From the NCBI GenBank assembly GCA_037447655.1, contig JBBHKE010001258.1, forward strand, positions 450,327-514,326: a DNA stretch of 64,000 nucleotides. Reading direction: 5' to 3'. Source of the stretch: Zygnema cylindricum (Eukaryota > Streptophyta > Zygnematophyceae > Zygnematales > Zygnemataceae). Position 1 is the first letter of the stretch. Every line of letters starts with the position of its first letter. Below, one piece after another: positions 53,301-64,000 of the stretch. Both the position numbers and the translations under genes were made by a program. A model generated the notes under the pieces. That model worked only from the letters and a program-made list of their open reading frames with translations, was not told where the DNA came from and did not search any database.

Positions 53301-55404
53301 TGTCATTTTTTACGGGTTTTACAGAGCATCCTACCAGGATATCCACAGTATTTTGAGGAAGTATTGATGTTATTTCTTATTCTATTTTATACCAAAATAT
53401 TCACGAAGTGATTATGGTATTCTTTACGGTGTTTACAAATCAATTTTACCAAAGCATCCGTTGTATTGTGAGAATGTACTTATGTTATTGTTTATGGCGC
53501 AGAGCATTCTACCAAAGTATCCACAGTATTTCCGACTTAAGGACTCGCTTGAGGGATCAGTACTGGAACTGACTTCCTGGGATCCCTGTCTCGCTGTCTC
53601 AGCCTTAGAGCATCAAGCCGCTAAAGATGCCGCAAGATTAAAGGCAAAAGAAGATTTTGACGGGTCACAAAAGCTTCCTGTTGAGAGCAATACAACCAGT
53701 TTAGAGCACGAAGTAGATGAAATTTCGCGGACTGAGGATGATAAACAAACGCAAGCTCAACAAAGTGAAGAATTTTTCGGAGAAGAAGCGGCCATGGCTG
53801 CAATAGCGAGGGGAAAGGCGGCAGTTGGAGCAGGAAAGTATGGATCTTCGACAGATCCTGCGAGGCACGCAAGAGTTAAACGGGTTAATCTTAACTTTCC
53901 GGCCGGATATAGTGTCTCGCGGAAAGATTTGCAACGGCTTCAAATGTTTTTAGATTTGCCATTTGTTTCTCCTTATTCCGACGCCACTCGTATAAATCCG
54001 TCGTCTCCCACGGCAGAAAAACGGAGTGTCGCTATTGTTCATGAGATGTTATCGTTAACAATCGAAAAAAGGCTACTATGTGATCATTTCACTCACTTCC
54101 GAAAAGACTACAGGTATGTCCAACGTGTCAGATAAAGTGAGAATAGCACTTTTGATAAGGCGTCTGTAAACCCTAAAAAACCCTAGAAACGTATTTGGTT
54201 GTTATTGTCTTAGACGATGTAAAGATAACAATAATGTAAAATAATCATAGTGAAAAGTAAAGTAAGCAGCTATATAAGGGAACCTCGTGCATTAAATGAG
54301 CAATGAAACTGAGGATGTGAAAGGAGATTTGAAGAAGTGGCAAAGGTACACTGTGTATCGCTATTATTGTCAATGTTTTTTTCCCCACTTAAAACATCTT
54401 TTCTACGTATACACGTGTCCGATTTTTGATTGGAGACCGCCAATCAAAAGGTGAGAATCTTACCTTTCAATCACAACCATCAGATTAACAATCCGACAAA
54501 TGTGCACGGAGAAAAGATGACTGAAGTGGCAAAAAAATATTAACACTAATAGCAATACATGGTGTAGTTTGGTGACTCCTGTGAATTTTCTGTTGACAGT
54601 TGGTGGTAGTTTCAATCATATTGTCCATCATTTTTTTTTAGGGAAAGTGTTCTATGAGTTGCAAGGCAGGTGATCCTTGCATTCATTTTTTCTTTCCATT
54701 TCTTTGGCCTAAGGTTCTACCGTGGCAAAAGAAAGTTCATTCAAAAAAATATAATTGGTTTAATTGACTCTGTTTTTGACTCAGTTTTTTGACTAATTTT
54801 CGACTCAATTTTTTTTCTCAGTTTTTGGCTCAGTTTTTGTCTCAGTTTTTTGACTCAGTTTTTGACTAGATTTTTTGTAATATCTCGTGGACTTGACGTG
54901 TACAGGCTGACTCAGCGACTTCGAGGGATGATTATCCGTCATCCCGAGTTATTTTATGTATCTGAAAAAGGTCATCGAGATTCGGTCTTCCTTCGAGAGG
55001 CTTACAATGGTCCTCATCTGATTAACAAAGACCCTCTTGTGGAAGTCGGTGATTCCCTCCGGGAATTAGTGTTACTCGGTAAAAAGGTCCAAAAATTAGA
55101 GTCGGACGACGAAGAAGAGTGGGACGATGATTATAGCGATGATGAGGATGATGATGATAGTTGGAGTGATGATGATGATGGTGAGGATGATGTTGTTGAT
55201 GCAATTGATGATGATGATGATGATGATGACAGTACTATCCGAAAAAAAATTGTCCCTATAAGTGGATATAAAGGAACACAAAGTTCGCAAAGATCTCCTT
55301 CAGTTCTTAGTAGAGTGAAGAGGAGTGTCTCTTCAGCCCCGTGGCGAAGACAAGAGCCGGAAAAATTGGAAACGTCTAGTGCCCCGGTGAAAGAAAGATG
55401 GTAG
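50375..55404 (+). CDS. PORR-domain organelle RNA-recognition protein (WTF1-like), seven exons, ~580 aa
   Basis: Exons 50375-50554, 50974-51102, 51559-51650, 52388-52520, 52907-53005, 53503-54113 and 54906-55404 join in frame with GT-AG introns. The first 60 residues (MSAMAGTLLSSLPSFTCLSL) look like a Ser-rich organelle transit peptide. The PORR domain starts ARIKRRKDPQLDIVIERDKK and includes LLRRFPAVFEV, RFTRAAEEQLLKEL, RKLLMMSTEKRL and ILPKYPQYFRL. It resumes with RLRGMIIRHPELFYVSEKG and DSVFLREAYNGPHLINKDPL. Known PORR proteins bind group II intron RNA in plastids or mitochondria and aid splicing. A central insertion (KDAARLKAKEDF to about TDPARHARV) and an acidic tail (~45 residues, largely Asp, from GAT repeats) followed by a basic end are extra. 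Introns 3 and 6 each hold a MITE. The gene looks intact. Confidence 0.9.
52045..52268. mobile_element. ~224 bp MITE, copy 3, in PORR intron 3
   Basis: Left GCCGTGTATGGCTATTAGCG, right CAACGCTGAAGCGGTATGGT, with internal TTTTTCCGTGCACACCTGTC and GACAAGTGTGCACTGTGAAA as an inner inverted pair. Same layout as the other copies, more diverged at the right end. Confidence 0.7.
53291..53540. repeat. ~62-bp repeat that includes the 5' edge of PORR exon 6
   Basis: About four units of the form AAGTNATTATG...TTTACRG-AGCATYCTACCAAAGTATCCACAG. The first unit (about 53321-53360) contains an AG followed by a near copy of the exon start (SILPGYPQYFEE against the real SILPKYPQYFRL). The last unit is the real acceptor and exon 6 start at 53503. 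Confidence 0.7.
54347..54566. mobile_element. 220 bp MITE, copy 4, in PORR intron 6
   Basis: TACACTGTGTATCGCTATTA on the left and the inverse TAATAGCAATACATGGTGTA on the right. Inner pair ACGTATACACGTGTCCGAT and ATCCGACAAATGTGCACGG. TA is at both outer edges, consistent with a TA target. This is the best-preserved copy. Confidence 0.8.
54770..54872. repeat. (TTTTTGACTCAG)n tract before PORR exon 7
   Basis: Eight or so copies of TTTTTGACTCAGT/TTTTTGTCTCAG lie about 35 bp upstream of the exon 7 acceptor. The T-rich repeat would serve as polypyrimidine tract. Confidence 0.75.
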
Positions 55405-57363
55405 ATCTTTTGGTCTTAAGTTGCTGCAATAGTTACGTATTTAGTTTGTAATTTATAGTATCTAATGTGATGGTTTTGTGGCGAAGGTCATCATGTGTTG
55501 TGTGTGTTTTTTTTTTGGGGTTTGGGGGAGGTTCCTTCGTTTATGTGAAAACATGTGTCCCGAACGTCTTTTGTGTATGGCTTTGATGTATGATTATTTC
55601 ATGTACTGATCATTGTCATAAGATATTATTGTTCTGAATTGGAAAATGTGGCAGATATTCTAAATTCAGCTGGTACTATTTATGGTTCAGCGCATTCTGG
55701 AGGTTTCCAGTTTTAGTTGTGTTACGAATCACACATTTGCATTGTGATCAGAATTGATATTTTTTTGTATAGCTCTTTACCTCATCCTGTAACACTGATA
55801 CCACAGTATTTTTTGCAGTCAAATGACTTAGTATGCCTTGGAACAGCCAAAGCTGAACATCAATCAACACTTATCTGCAGGTGACAGCCTCTTTCATACT
55901 ATTATTAGTTGTGACTAATCTACCATGATGGGAACGGAGAATAGATGAAAATTAACCTTGTGAGGCTTGCGAACAGAGAATCAGTAACAGAAAACAACCT
56001 GAAGAGTTCCAATTGATTGAACTAAGCATCTTTATCAGTTAAAGAAACAACATCTGAATCTTGCAACTTTTTGGCCCCCCGGGGTGCCGAAGACGTCTGC
56101 GACCGCTCGTTTAGGGTTTATTTTTTCTCTTTTTGTTTTTTTTTTATTAAAAAAACAACCCAAAACACAAAACCCTATTTCGCATACCCGATCCCGAGAG
56201 GGGCCAAATGTCGGCGCGAGGTGCCGCGAGGTGCCGAAGGTCCCACACTTGTATGGGGGCTTGTTCGATACCCATACTGTATTATGGATGACAACCATAG
56301 GCAAAACAATTTCAAACAAAAATAATAAAACCAGATCGTATCAAAAGACACTATGAAAAGATTTTTAAAGGGATAATTTAAAGAAACCATTATCCCAATT
56401 GCTAGCTCAATGGAAAATTGAGCCCTTTTTATATTAGTGAGTCAGCCCGACTAGCATTTATTAGTTGTATCTCTCCGTTCGGTATCTTAAAGTTTTTTTT
56501 CCCTCCCTCTCCTGTCCTCTCTTCCCCTTGTCCTCTCCCCTCCCCCGTCCCCTCTCTCCCTTGTCCTGCCTCCTCCCTCTCTCCCCTGTCATCTCGCCTC
56601 CCTTTCTCCCCCCTCCTCCCTCTCTTCCCCATATAATAATATTTCGGATCATCCACGTCAAAAACGACAACAAACTCTCACATTCACAACTACCTTCCCT
56701 CTCTCTCCCTCTCTTTGTGAGCAACTATTATTATATAACATTATAATATAACACATTTACTAACGTGTCAAGATCTCTTGTAAAAATTTATTTCCGTTTC
56801 TCATTTACAAAATTGTACCACTTTTTATTTTAAATTTGGGTACGGATTACCAGCCTCATTACCGATATTACAAAAGAAACCTAATACTGACTCTAAAACC
56901 AAAACTGAAACCAGTACCTACGATTCTCCTTAGTAAGAAGAGACGAAAGAGAAAACGCTGACCTTCTAGTATTTTCCAATCTCTCCTTTAATCATAGGAT
57001 TGCCAAACGTCCAGAGTTTTTCTTCAAATATTTGTCCAATCTATCTGTTCAAATATTTGTTCAAGTTTTTATTCAAAAATTTGTTCAAATATTCTCCAAC
57101 ATTAACAAAAGTTTCTACCAGAGAGTGTCACATAACACCATCCTATTCGACCATCTCACATCATATTCCCTTAGAATTGATTTTGATTTTTTTTTCTTTT
57201 CGTGTTTTTTTTTTTCGTTTAACATCACATCGTTTCGAAAAATAATTATGTCGTGGATCATTAAACCCTAGATTTACGCTTTTCCGGACCACTACATCGA
57301 CATGACATGATGTCACACCAACTTCTATTTCTCCACACATACCAAAATTAGAGTGGTAAGATC
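55405..57363. other. Intergenic stretch between the convergent PORR and DEG genes
   Basis: The PORR 3' flank is AT-rich. Positions 56070-56270 are a GC-richer islet with GGCCCCCCGGGGTGCCGAAG and the repeated word GAGGTGCCG, of unknown nature. Positions 56500-56635 are a CT-rich tract. Positions 57005-57090 repeat CAAATATTTGTTCAA. No exon is supported. Confidence 0.5.
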
Positions 57364-60300
57364 TTAAAGATCGGCGCTCGCTTCTTCCGTTATCACTTTC
57401 AGTTTAACGGTTTTATCGGAAGCTCGTTTCACTGTCACATGGAACTCATGTCCCACTTTGTCGTCCAAAATGTCAAAAATCTGATGGAAGCGATAAAACC
57501 CGTCATAAATATATATCGAAAAGAGTACAAAAAAGTACAAAGGTACAAAAAAGTACAAAAGAATAACAATATTAAAGGGAGGATGTTGAGAGGAGGCAAA
57601 CGAGCTTATAAAAAAGGGATTGGGAACTGTTTTGATGAACCTTGTTTTAAAAGGGAAATTTTAGTTTGTCCTAGTAAAAAGTAAAAAGTCCACAACTTAA
57701 GAATTGAAACGGAAGTAAAAGACAGTTCAAGAAAGGCCGTTTACATTCCAGTTTCTGTTTGTGTTTCCGTTTCAGTTTTCGAGCACAGAATATTAGGTTT
57801 TGTAATGTGTCAAAGGAAGAAAAAGAAAAAGAAAACAGTAAAATATAATTCTACACCACTTGAGAGAGAGAGAGGGAGGAGGAAGGGGAGGGGGAGTGGG
57901 AGTGGGAGGGGAGAGAGAGAGAGCGAGAGAGAGAGGGAGAGAGAGAGAGAGACCTGTCTTGTTGACGTCACATTTTGACCTCCAAATTCAATGATGACAT
58001 CACCCGGTTGAATGCCGCCCCGGGCAGCTGGGGACCCAGGAGTCACCTGAAAAAAAAAAAAAAAAAAAAAAATGAACGTTTTTTTAATGTTGTTTGAATA
58101 AATTCATGATTTTATATGATTCTTGTCCAGAGTGGGGATAGGAAGAGAGTTGGAATAGGAGGAGAGAGGGAATGTGAGGGGAATGGGAGGAGAGAGGAGG
58201 AGAGAGGAGGAGAGAGGGAATGGGGGGAGAGAGGGAATGGGAGGAGAGAGGAATGGGGGGAGAAAGGGAATGGGAGGAAATGGGAGCAGAGAGGAGATAG
58301 GAGGAGAGAGGGAATGTCCCGAGAGGAGGAATGGGAGGAAAGATGGAACGGGAGGAGAAAGAGAATGGCAGGAGAGGACGAGAGGAGAGAGGGAAGGGGA
58401 GGAGAGAGAGAATAGGACGAGAGAGGGAATGGGAGGAGAGAGGGAACAGGAGGAGAGAGGGAATGGGATGAGAGAAAGTATGGGACGAGAGAGGGAATGG
58501 GAGAAGAGAAGGAATAGAAGAAGAAAGGGAATCGGAGGAGAGAGGGAACGGGAGAAGAGAAGAAATGGGAAATCGCAGGAGAGAGGGAACGGGAGAAGAG
58601 AAGGAATGGGACGAGAGAGGGAATGGGAAAAGAGAGGGAATGGGAGAAGACAAGGAATGGGAGGAGAGAGGGAACGGGAGAGAGGGAATGGGATGAGAGA
58701 GGGAATAGGAGGAGAGAGAGGGAGGAGATGAAGTATTACCTGAATGACTAATATTCCTGCATCCACGTTTGGAAACGTCACGTCACGTTCCTTTAATTGT
58801 GGCAAAACTGCCTTGTTGAGTTCCAACATTTTCATTCCCACATACGGACGAACAACTCTCCTGAAAAAAACAAAAAAAAGAAGATTATGCGGAAAAAACA
58901 AACAAAAAAATTAGGTTAAGAAAAAACAAACGCAAAAACAAGATCATGGGAAAAAACAAACAAAAAAACAAGATTATGGAAAAAAAACAAACGGAAAAAC
59001 AAGGTTATGGGAAAAGACTAACTTCAACTTTTAAACAAAAACGAGTGGAAGTCTAAGGGAGAGGGGGTTGAGGAGAGGGGAGGAGAGGGAACCACAGAAA
59101 AGACGAAGCCTCTCATAAAAAGACAAAAGGTATGTAAAAAATTAAAGTAAAAAACATAAGTGTGCAAAACTAACTCAAATTTTTTAAAAAATAGAGTGAT
59201 GAATCTAAGGGTTGGAGATATAAAACTACGCAAGAGAAATGAAAAAGGGAAGAGGCCAAGGGAGGGAGAGATGGGAGGAGGGCGAGGGAGACAGGGAGGA
59301 GAGAGGGGAGGAGAGGGACTGACATATGGACGAACGAATCTTCTTTAAAAGATAAAATAGCGAGATTATGTAGAAAATCTAGCTTAAATTTAAACAAAAA
59401 AGAGTGAAAAAGTCTAAGGGGTGGAGAGATAAAACAATGAGGGAAAAAAAAAAGAAAGGGAAAGAAACATGGACTTCCGTAATTTCGATAAAATTGAAAT
59501 AGGGGCAGGAGAAATGAAAATACATAGAGGGAGAGAGGAACAGAAAGAGAGAGGGTGAGAGGGAGAGAGGGAGAGAGAGGAGTGGGAGAGAGAGGAAGGG
59601 AAAACGAGGGAGAGAGAGGAGAGGGGAGACGGAGAGAGAGGAAGAGGGAGAGGAGGAGAGGGAAAGAGAGGGAGAGTCTGCCTTACCCATGCTTCGCTAA
59701 CTGAACGACGACCTTTACGGCCGTATCTATGGGAATAGCGAAACCGACTCCGTCGGCAGCAACGGCTTTCATGCAGTTGACTCCCACTACCTCTCCATCC
59801 AGATTCACTAGTGGACCGCCTGAGTTTCCCTGTCAAAAAGAGTAGATAATTGATAACTTGTTTTAGTTAATGTCGTTTGTTAATTGCTTGTTATTTCATA
59901 TTAATTGATATTGTTTGTTGATTGATATTGTTTGCTAATCGATTTCTCGTTGCCCAAATTGCATTTGATAGTTTTTGTCAATTGACAATTCTTTGTTAAT
60001 TGCTAATTCATTTTTCAGTTTCCCTGTCAAGAAGGGATATTTGATGTTGTTTGTTAATCGGTAATTCTTCGTTAATTAATAATTACTTGTTTGTTAATTG
60101 ATAGTTCTTTGTTAATCAACAATTCTTTGTTAATCGAAAATTCTGTGTTTCTTTGTTAATTGATTCGATAATTCTTTGTTGATGGATAATCTTTTGTTAA
60201 TTGATAATCCTTCACCAATCAATTTATGATTCTGGGTTAAAATAACATTTGCTCGAATTAGAGTTATCAACTCTAAAAGCGATGTGCAATGTAATGTACC

Positions 60301-63300
60301 TGTACGTTGTAACAGTTACGCACTTCCCAGTATTACTGTAATTTTAATTAGTGTGGCAAGCGTATTGTTTATTAATGTATTAACTGTATACTGTAGACTA
60401 TATAACTGTTTATTACTGTAAATGTGTATATAGAGTGAGGACCATATTTATGAGTGATATAGGTTTGAAAACTACCTGGTTGATAGCTGCATCTGTTTGC
60501 AAATAATCATTTCTTCCTCCTCGAAGACCGAGTTCACTACTTTTTCGGTCTACACAACTAAACATTCCTCCAATCCCAAAAACCAACAAAGAAAATTAAC
60601 ATCCAAAATTAATGACCGCAGGACAAAATTACACTCCACATTGAATGAATCCACCTGAAAAAAAAAAATGACATGTTTTACTGAACCATGGTTCAAATGT
60701 GCGAAAACAATCGGAAACGTTATGGTAACCCCATGCTATACGTGTATTAGAAGTATGATAAGCGTATAGTATGGGGGAACTGCATATAGTGTTTCCAATT
60801 GTTTTTGTACTTCAGAACTATGGACCAAGTCGGATGGACAAATCAACAACTCCTTACAAGTATTCCTGAATTGATGAAGGCTCTTTATAAGTTTACTGAA
60901 AATGATGATGCGATAAAAATGGATGGTGTGTTTTATAATGGAATTACCTAAAAAGATTTTCAATTTTAAACCCAAACAGTTCTCTGGGTCAATTTAAAAT
61001 TGTTGTGAATGCAACAATTTGGACGAGATTATATGCTTTGAGAAATGCTTAGAAATGGGACTTCTTGACTAAATATTCCTTCTTTTGTTCCATTTTTTTC
61101 ACTGGTCCCCATGTTTATCTCTTCATTTGAAAATCTGCTCCGATAACAAATTTGCATAACTGTAGACCACTATTTCCTTTGTAAAAGTGAACCAAACATT
61201 GATCGATAACGCTTCATATGCTTTAGTTAGTGACCGAATTAGATATCGACTCTTTCGTTTAAAATTTACTCAAGAGTTATAACATTTCTTAGTCTTATTT
61301 ATCAAGAGTCCATCGTCATTTTGGACTTTCTAACCTCGACTTTTCTCAAAAGTCACCAGTGAATCCCGAAATTTTCATTCGTTCTTTCGTTTATTCATTT
61401 TTTCCTTTGCCAGCGAGTCTCTCAAATTCCTTACTAACCTTATGATTCCGGAAGTCACAGTATTGGATAAATGTAGAGGACTCCCAAGAGCGAGAACCCA
61501 TTCTCCCGGCCTTAAATTTTTGGAGGTTCCCAATTTTGCAACTGGAAGAGGCGTTTTTGACTCTATTTTCACAACAGCGATATCGGTAAGTGTATCAAAA
61601 CTGAGAACTTCTCCATCAAATGACCTCCCATCTTGCATAGTTACCAAAAGCTGCCCTCCTCCCATTTTGCTAAAATCAGAAATCTGGAGTTTCCAAAACG
61701 TTTATGAGACCTTGGGAATTTTTTTCGGGTTTTAGGATTTTAGAGGGTTTTTTGAGGCAAGGAGAAGCTGCCTCTCCATTTCGCTAACATCAGAGACCTG
61801 GCCTTCAAATTGGAAATTAAAATTCAAATGGTGAGTTTATAAAAGTAAATATTTCTTTCTCAACTTCCCAGCTACTCTCCCTTCTCCTATGGGAATTAGA
61901 ATTCAAATGAGATTTATACCAGTTTGTAAAGAAGACATGTCTCCCTCACCTGTAAGTTTGAAAAAAAAGACACGTCTCTCTCACCTGTGAGTTTGCCAAA
62001 AAAAGATATGTCCTTATCACTTGCGAATTCGTTAAAAAAAAAAAATCTCTCTTACCTTCCCAGCTAGCCTTCCTTCTCCCATGGCTTCTACGACCACATG
62101 AGCGTTTGTAAGAATAATACCATCTGGATGAATAAGTGCTCCAGATCCCTCTGATTGGCTGAGAAACATGCCTCTACCTGCAATCGACAAACGTAGAGAA
62201 GAAACAAAAACATTGAGAAGGTAGAAACAAACATAGAGCAGAGAAAAGGCAAACAGTAGAGAAGAGGAGAAAAAAGCAAACATAGTGAAGAGAAGAAAAA
62301 AAAAAGCATATGAAAGAGGGAAAAAAAACACACATAGAGACGGGAAGTAAGACACAAACATGGAGAAGAAGAAAAACACATACAGAAGAAAAAAACAAAC
62401 CTAGGGAAGTAAGAAACAAACATAGAGAAGAAGTAAAACACATAGAGAAGAAAAAAACAAACTCAGAGACGAAAAGAAAAAAAACACAGAGACCAGGAGA
62501 AAGAAACAAACATAGAGAGGAGAAAAACGAACAAACATAGAGAAGAAAAAGAGAAACGTAGAGAAGAAAACAAGCAAAGGTATAAAAGAAAAGAAATAAA
62601 CATATTGAAGAAAAAACAAAAATAGAGAATAAAACCGAACATACAGAAGAAAAAATAAGCATGAAGAAAAACATTCCACCCAAAGCTCCTACAGGGAAGT
62701 CATTCCCATAATCATGTTCAACTCTCCTTTTTAACATTCACAAGAAAAGACGTTTGGGATTTGACAAAATTTTGTGACAAAAAGACAACTCAAGTCACTC
62801 TTCAGTGCATACTATGGAGGGATAAAACGAAGTCTCAACATTCAGCAAAAGGACAAATTCGACAGTTTTTCTACCAACATTTTTTGACAGCTTCTTTGAC
62901 ACTTGATTTTATTTATTTTTGTTTATTTTACTCATTTATTTTTAACTCCTTTTTTTTTTCGATTTTTATTACACACCAAAAGTTAAAGTGAGATGCAGCA
63001 CAGCTGGTGACACTTTCCAACAATTTTTCTACCGACTTTTTTGACACTTCCTTCGACGTTTCCTTTGACCTTTTTTTGTTTTTCTTGTTTTTCTTGTTTT
63101 TCTTGTTTTTCTGGTTTTTCTTGTTTTTTTTTTGTTTTCGAAATTTAGTGCACACCGAAAGTTGAAGTGACACTTTTCGACAATTTCTTTGACACTTTCT
63201 TAGAAACTTCATTTGACAACGCTTTTTTATGTTTTAGAGTTTTGGAAAGTTGTAGAACAAACCAAAAGTTAAAGTGAGATGAACCACAGCCGGTGCCACT

Positions 63301-63975
63301 TTTGCTACAGCTTCGGCCATGGAATAGCGAGAGAGAGGCTTATCTTCTTGGACCCCATGGGTAGGAGGAGAGGGAGGAGGGAGGAGTTCAGGAAGAGCTT
63401 TAAGGAGGTCAGCAGATTGAGGTGGTGGCCGGCTCAGGCCCAATTGGACCAATCGTAAATCATTTCCCCTGTTTCTTATCTCCTTGAATTGTGAATGCCT
63501 TTCTGAAAAGAGCAATAGAAAAGGAAGAAGCATCCATTCAATTAAGACAGGAACAGGCAAATTCACCGTTGTCAAAACCCTAAAAGTATCAAGCTAAAAA
63601 AACTGTCTTTTAATCACCATTAGAAAAATAGCATTTTATCTTAAATTTTAAAATACAGAATACAAAGGAAGTATACACTTTAAAAATAAAAAATAGCTTG
63701 ACAGGGAAGCAAAGAACCAGAGTACATAAGGAAAGTAAATTATAGAAGAAAACCGTGAAATTTATAAAAAAACTCTAAGAGAAATCCAGTGAGCATTTAT
63801 GAATTACAACACTGCCCAGCGCTATTAGAGTTAAAAAATCTAATTCAGATTGGTGCTTTTTTTACCCAATAACATAAATAAGTGTCCGTAACACTATTTA
63901 GTTAAGTGGCTCATAATGTGCCACATGGCAAAACGTATTTAGAGTAGTTGATTCGAAAAGCGGTGTGGTCTTACC
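57364..63975 (-). CDS. DEG/HtrA-type serine protease with PDZ domain (DEG14/HTRA2-like), 5' end outside window
   Basis: Exons ~63290-63502 ([13 protein letters not shown]), 62680-62726, 62056-62177, 61439-61650, 60476-60557, 59687-59829, 58740-58860, 57954-58046 and 57364-57480 join in frame from 62726 on. The catalytic triad is complete: His in [15 protein letters not shown], Asp in [13 protein letters not shown], Ser in [18 protein letters not shown]. The PDZ domain follows ([40 protein letters not shown]) and ends EEASADL, TAA. HtrA proteases degrade misfolded proteins; DEG14-type members are organellar. The first exon seen begins at an AG acceptor (63502), so the start lies upstream. A GT donor at 63974 after LVTLCFSM may end the previous exon. 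The join of 63290 to 62726 is not settled. Introns are packed with purine-rich minisatellites. Confidence 0.88.
57855..57953. repeat. (GAGA)n / (GGGAGT)n tract
   Basis: GAGAGAGAGGGAGG runs directly follow the donor of a DEG exon (57954), CT-rich in the sense strand. Confidence 0.85.
58120..58735. repeat. ~17-bp purine minisatellite (GGGAATGGGAGGAGAGA)n
   Basis: More than 30 diverged copies of a 15-18 bp all-purine/T unit fill the DEG intron between exons 58740 and 58046. On the DEG sense strand it reads as CCCATTCCCTCTC. Long open frames on both strands are compositional. Confidence 0.9.
59255..59690. repeat. GA-rich tracts in a DEG intron
   Basis: GGGAGGAGAGGG-type sequence occurs at 59255-59325 and GAGAGGGAGAGAG at 59525-59680, the latter ending against the donor of exon 59687-59829. 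The intervening text repeats AAAACAAACG...AAGATTATGG upstream (58870-59010). Confidence 0.8.
62190..62665. repeat. ~20-bp minisatellite (GAAACAAACATAGAGAAGAA)n
   Basis: About 22 diverged copies fill the DEG intron between 62177 and 62680. On the transcript strand it is a TTCTTCTCTATGTTTGTTTC pyrimidine-rich array. Confidence 0.85.
63060..63135. repeat. (TTTTTCTTG)n simple repeat
   Basis: Six or more copies of TTTTTCTTG within a DEG intron; the flanks (62980-63060 and 63140-63230) are loose duplicates of each other (CAATTTCT..GACACTTTCTT). Confidence 0.8.
63806..63967. mobile_element. Possible ~160 bp MITE near the DEG 5' region
   Basis: ACTGCCCAGCGCTATTAGAG on the left and TTTAGAGTAGTTGATTCGAAAAGCGGTGTGG on the right resemble the ATCGCTATTAGAGT-type ends. 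The interior TATTTAGTTAAGTGGCTCAT + AATGTGCCACATGG also occurs near 5565-5620. Ends are imperfect. Confidence 0.45.
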
Positions 63976-64000
63976 ATAGAAAAACACAAAGTGACAAGGT

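Noticed and set aside
58104-58901. 265-codon Pro/Ser-rich open frame on the minus strand
   Set aside because: It runs through a real PDZ exon into a purine minisatellite intron; only 58740-58860 is coding.
62174-62737. 187-codon Phe/Leu/Ser-rich frame resembling membrane segments
   Set aside because: It reads through the GAAACAAACATAGAGAAGAA minisatellite of a DEG intron.

Overview
The window is nuclear DNA of a green eukaryote, most likely a streptophyte: a charophyte-grade alga, or possibly a hornwort. Genes are split by many short GT-AG introns and lie far apart in AT-rich, repeat-filled DNA. The gene set fits this: a PICKLE-type CHD remodeller, a plant PORR-domain organelle RNA-binding protein, a DEG/HtrA protease, a plant-type universal stress protein and a Dicer-like protein. 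An LCIB-type carbonic anhydrase homologue points to an alga or hornwort rather than a seed plant. The species cannot be named from the sequence.

Layout. 1-4950: repeats only. 5007-12394 (-): decayed PICKLE-like CHD remodeller, flanked by two ~955 bp transposon-like copies in opposite orientation (1747-2704 and 13410-14363). 13171-13318: two consecutive near-perfect hairpins. 16152-19200 (-): complete five-exon universal stress protein gene, with a CACGTG minisatellite in one intron and a TGACGTCA minisatellite in another, itself between two copies of an ~0.8 kb direct repeat. 20861-22132: nested and adjacent MITEs. 22281-29572 (+): eight-exon Dicer-like gene. 31736-34897 (-): complete seven-exon LCIB-like gene with a 40-nt microexon. 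38636-39130: 39-bp satellite beside a decayed DDE transposon (39767-42787, -). 43571-44560 (+): retroelement remnant. 45564-49349 (-): KEOPS subunit CGI121 homologue with one in-frame TGA. 50375-55404 (+): PORR gene. 57364 to about 63975 (-): DEG/HtrA protease whose 5' end leaves the window.

Most notable is the Dicer-like protein. No helicase domain can be found for it. RNase IIIa keeps all four metal-binding acidic residues, while all four equivalent positions of RNase IIIb are changed (E to Q, D to G, D to E, E to A). Every exon nevertheless stays open and joins in phase with canonical splice sites. This predicts a Dicer that cuts only one strand, or one that measures or binds dsRNA.

A family of ~220 bp MITEs recurs in introns of CGI121 and PORR, and related ends (core ATCGCTATTAG) recur from about 12 kb to the end of the window. 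Introns also carry many purine- or pyrimidine-rich minisatellites. Exon joins below were worked out by hand from reading frame, splice consensus and remembered family motifs. No alignment or database search was run.
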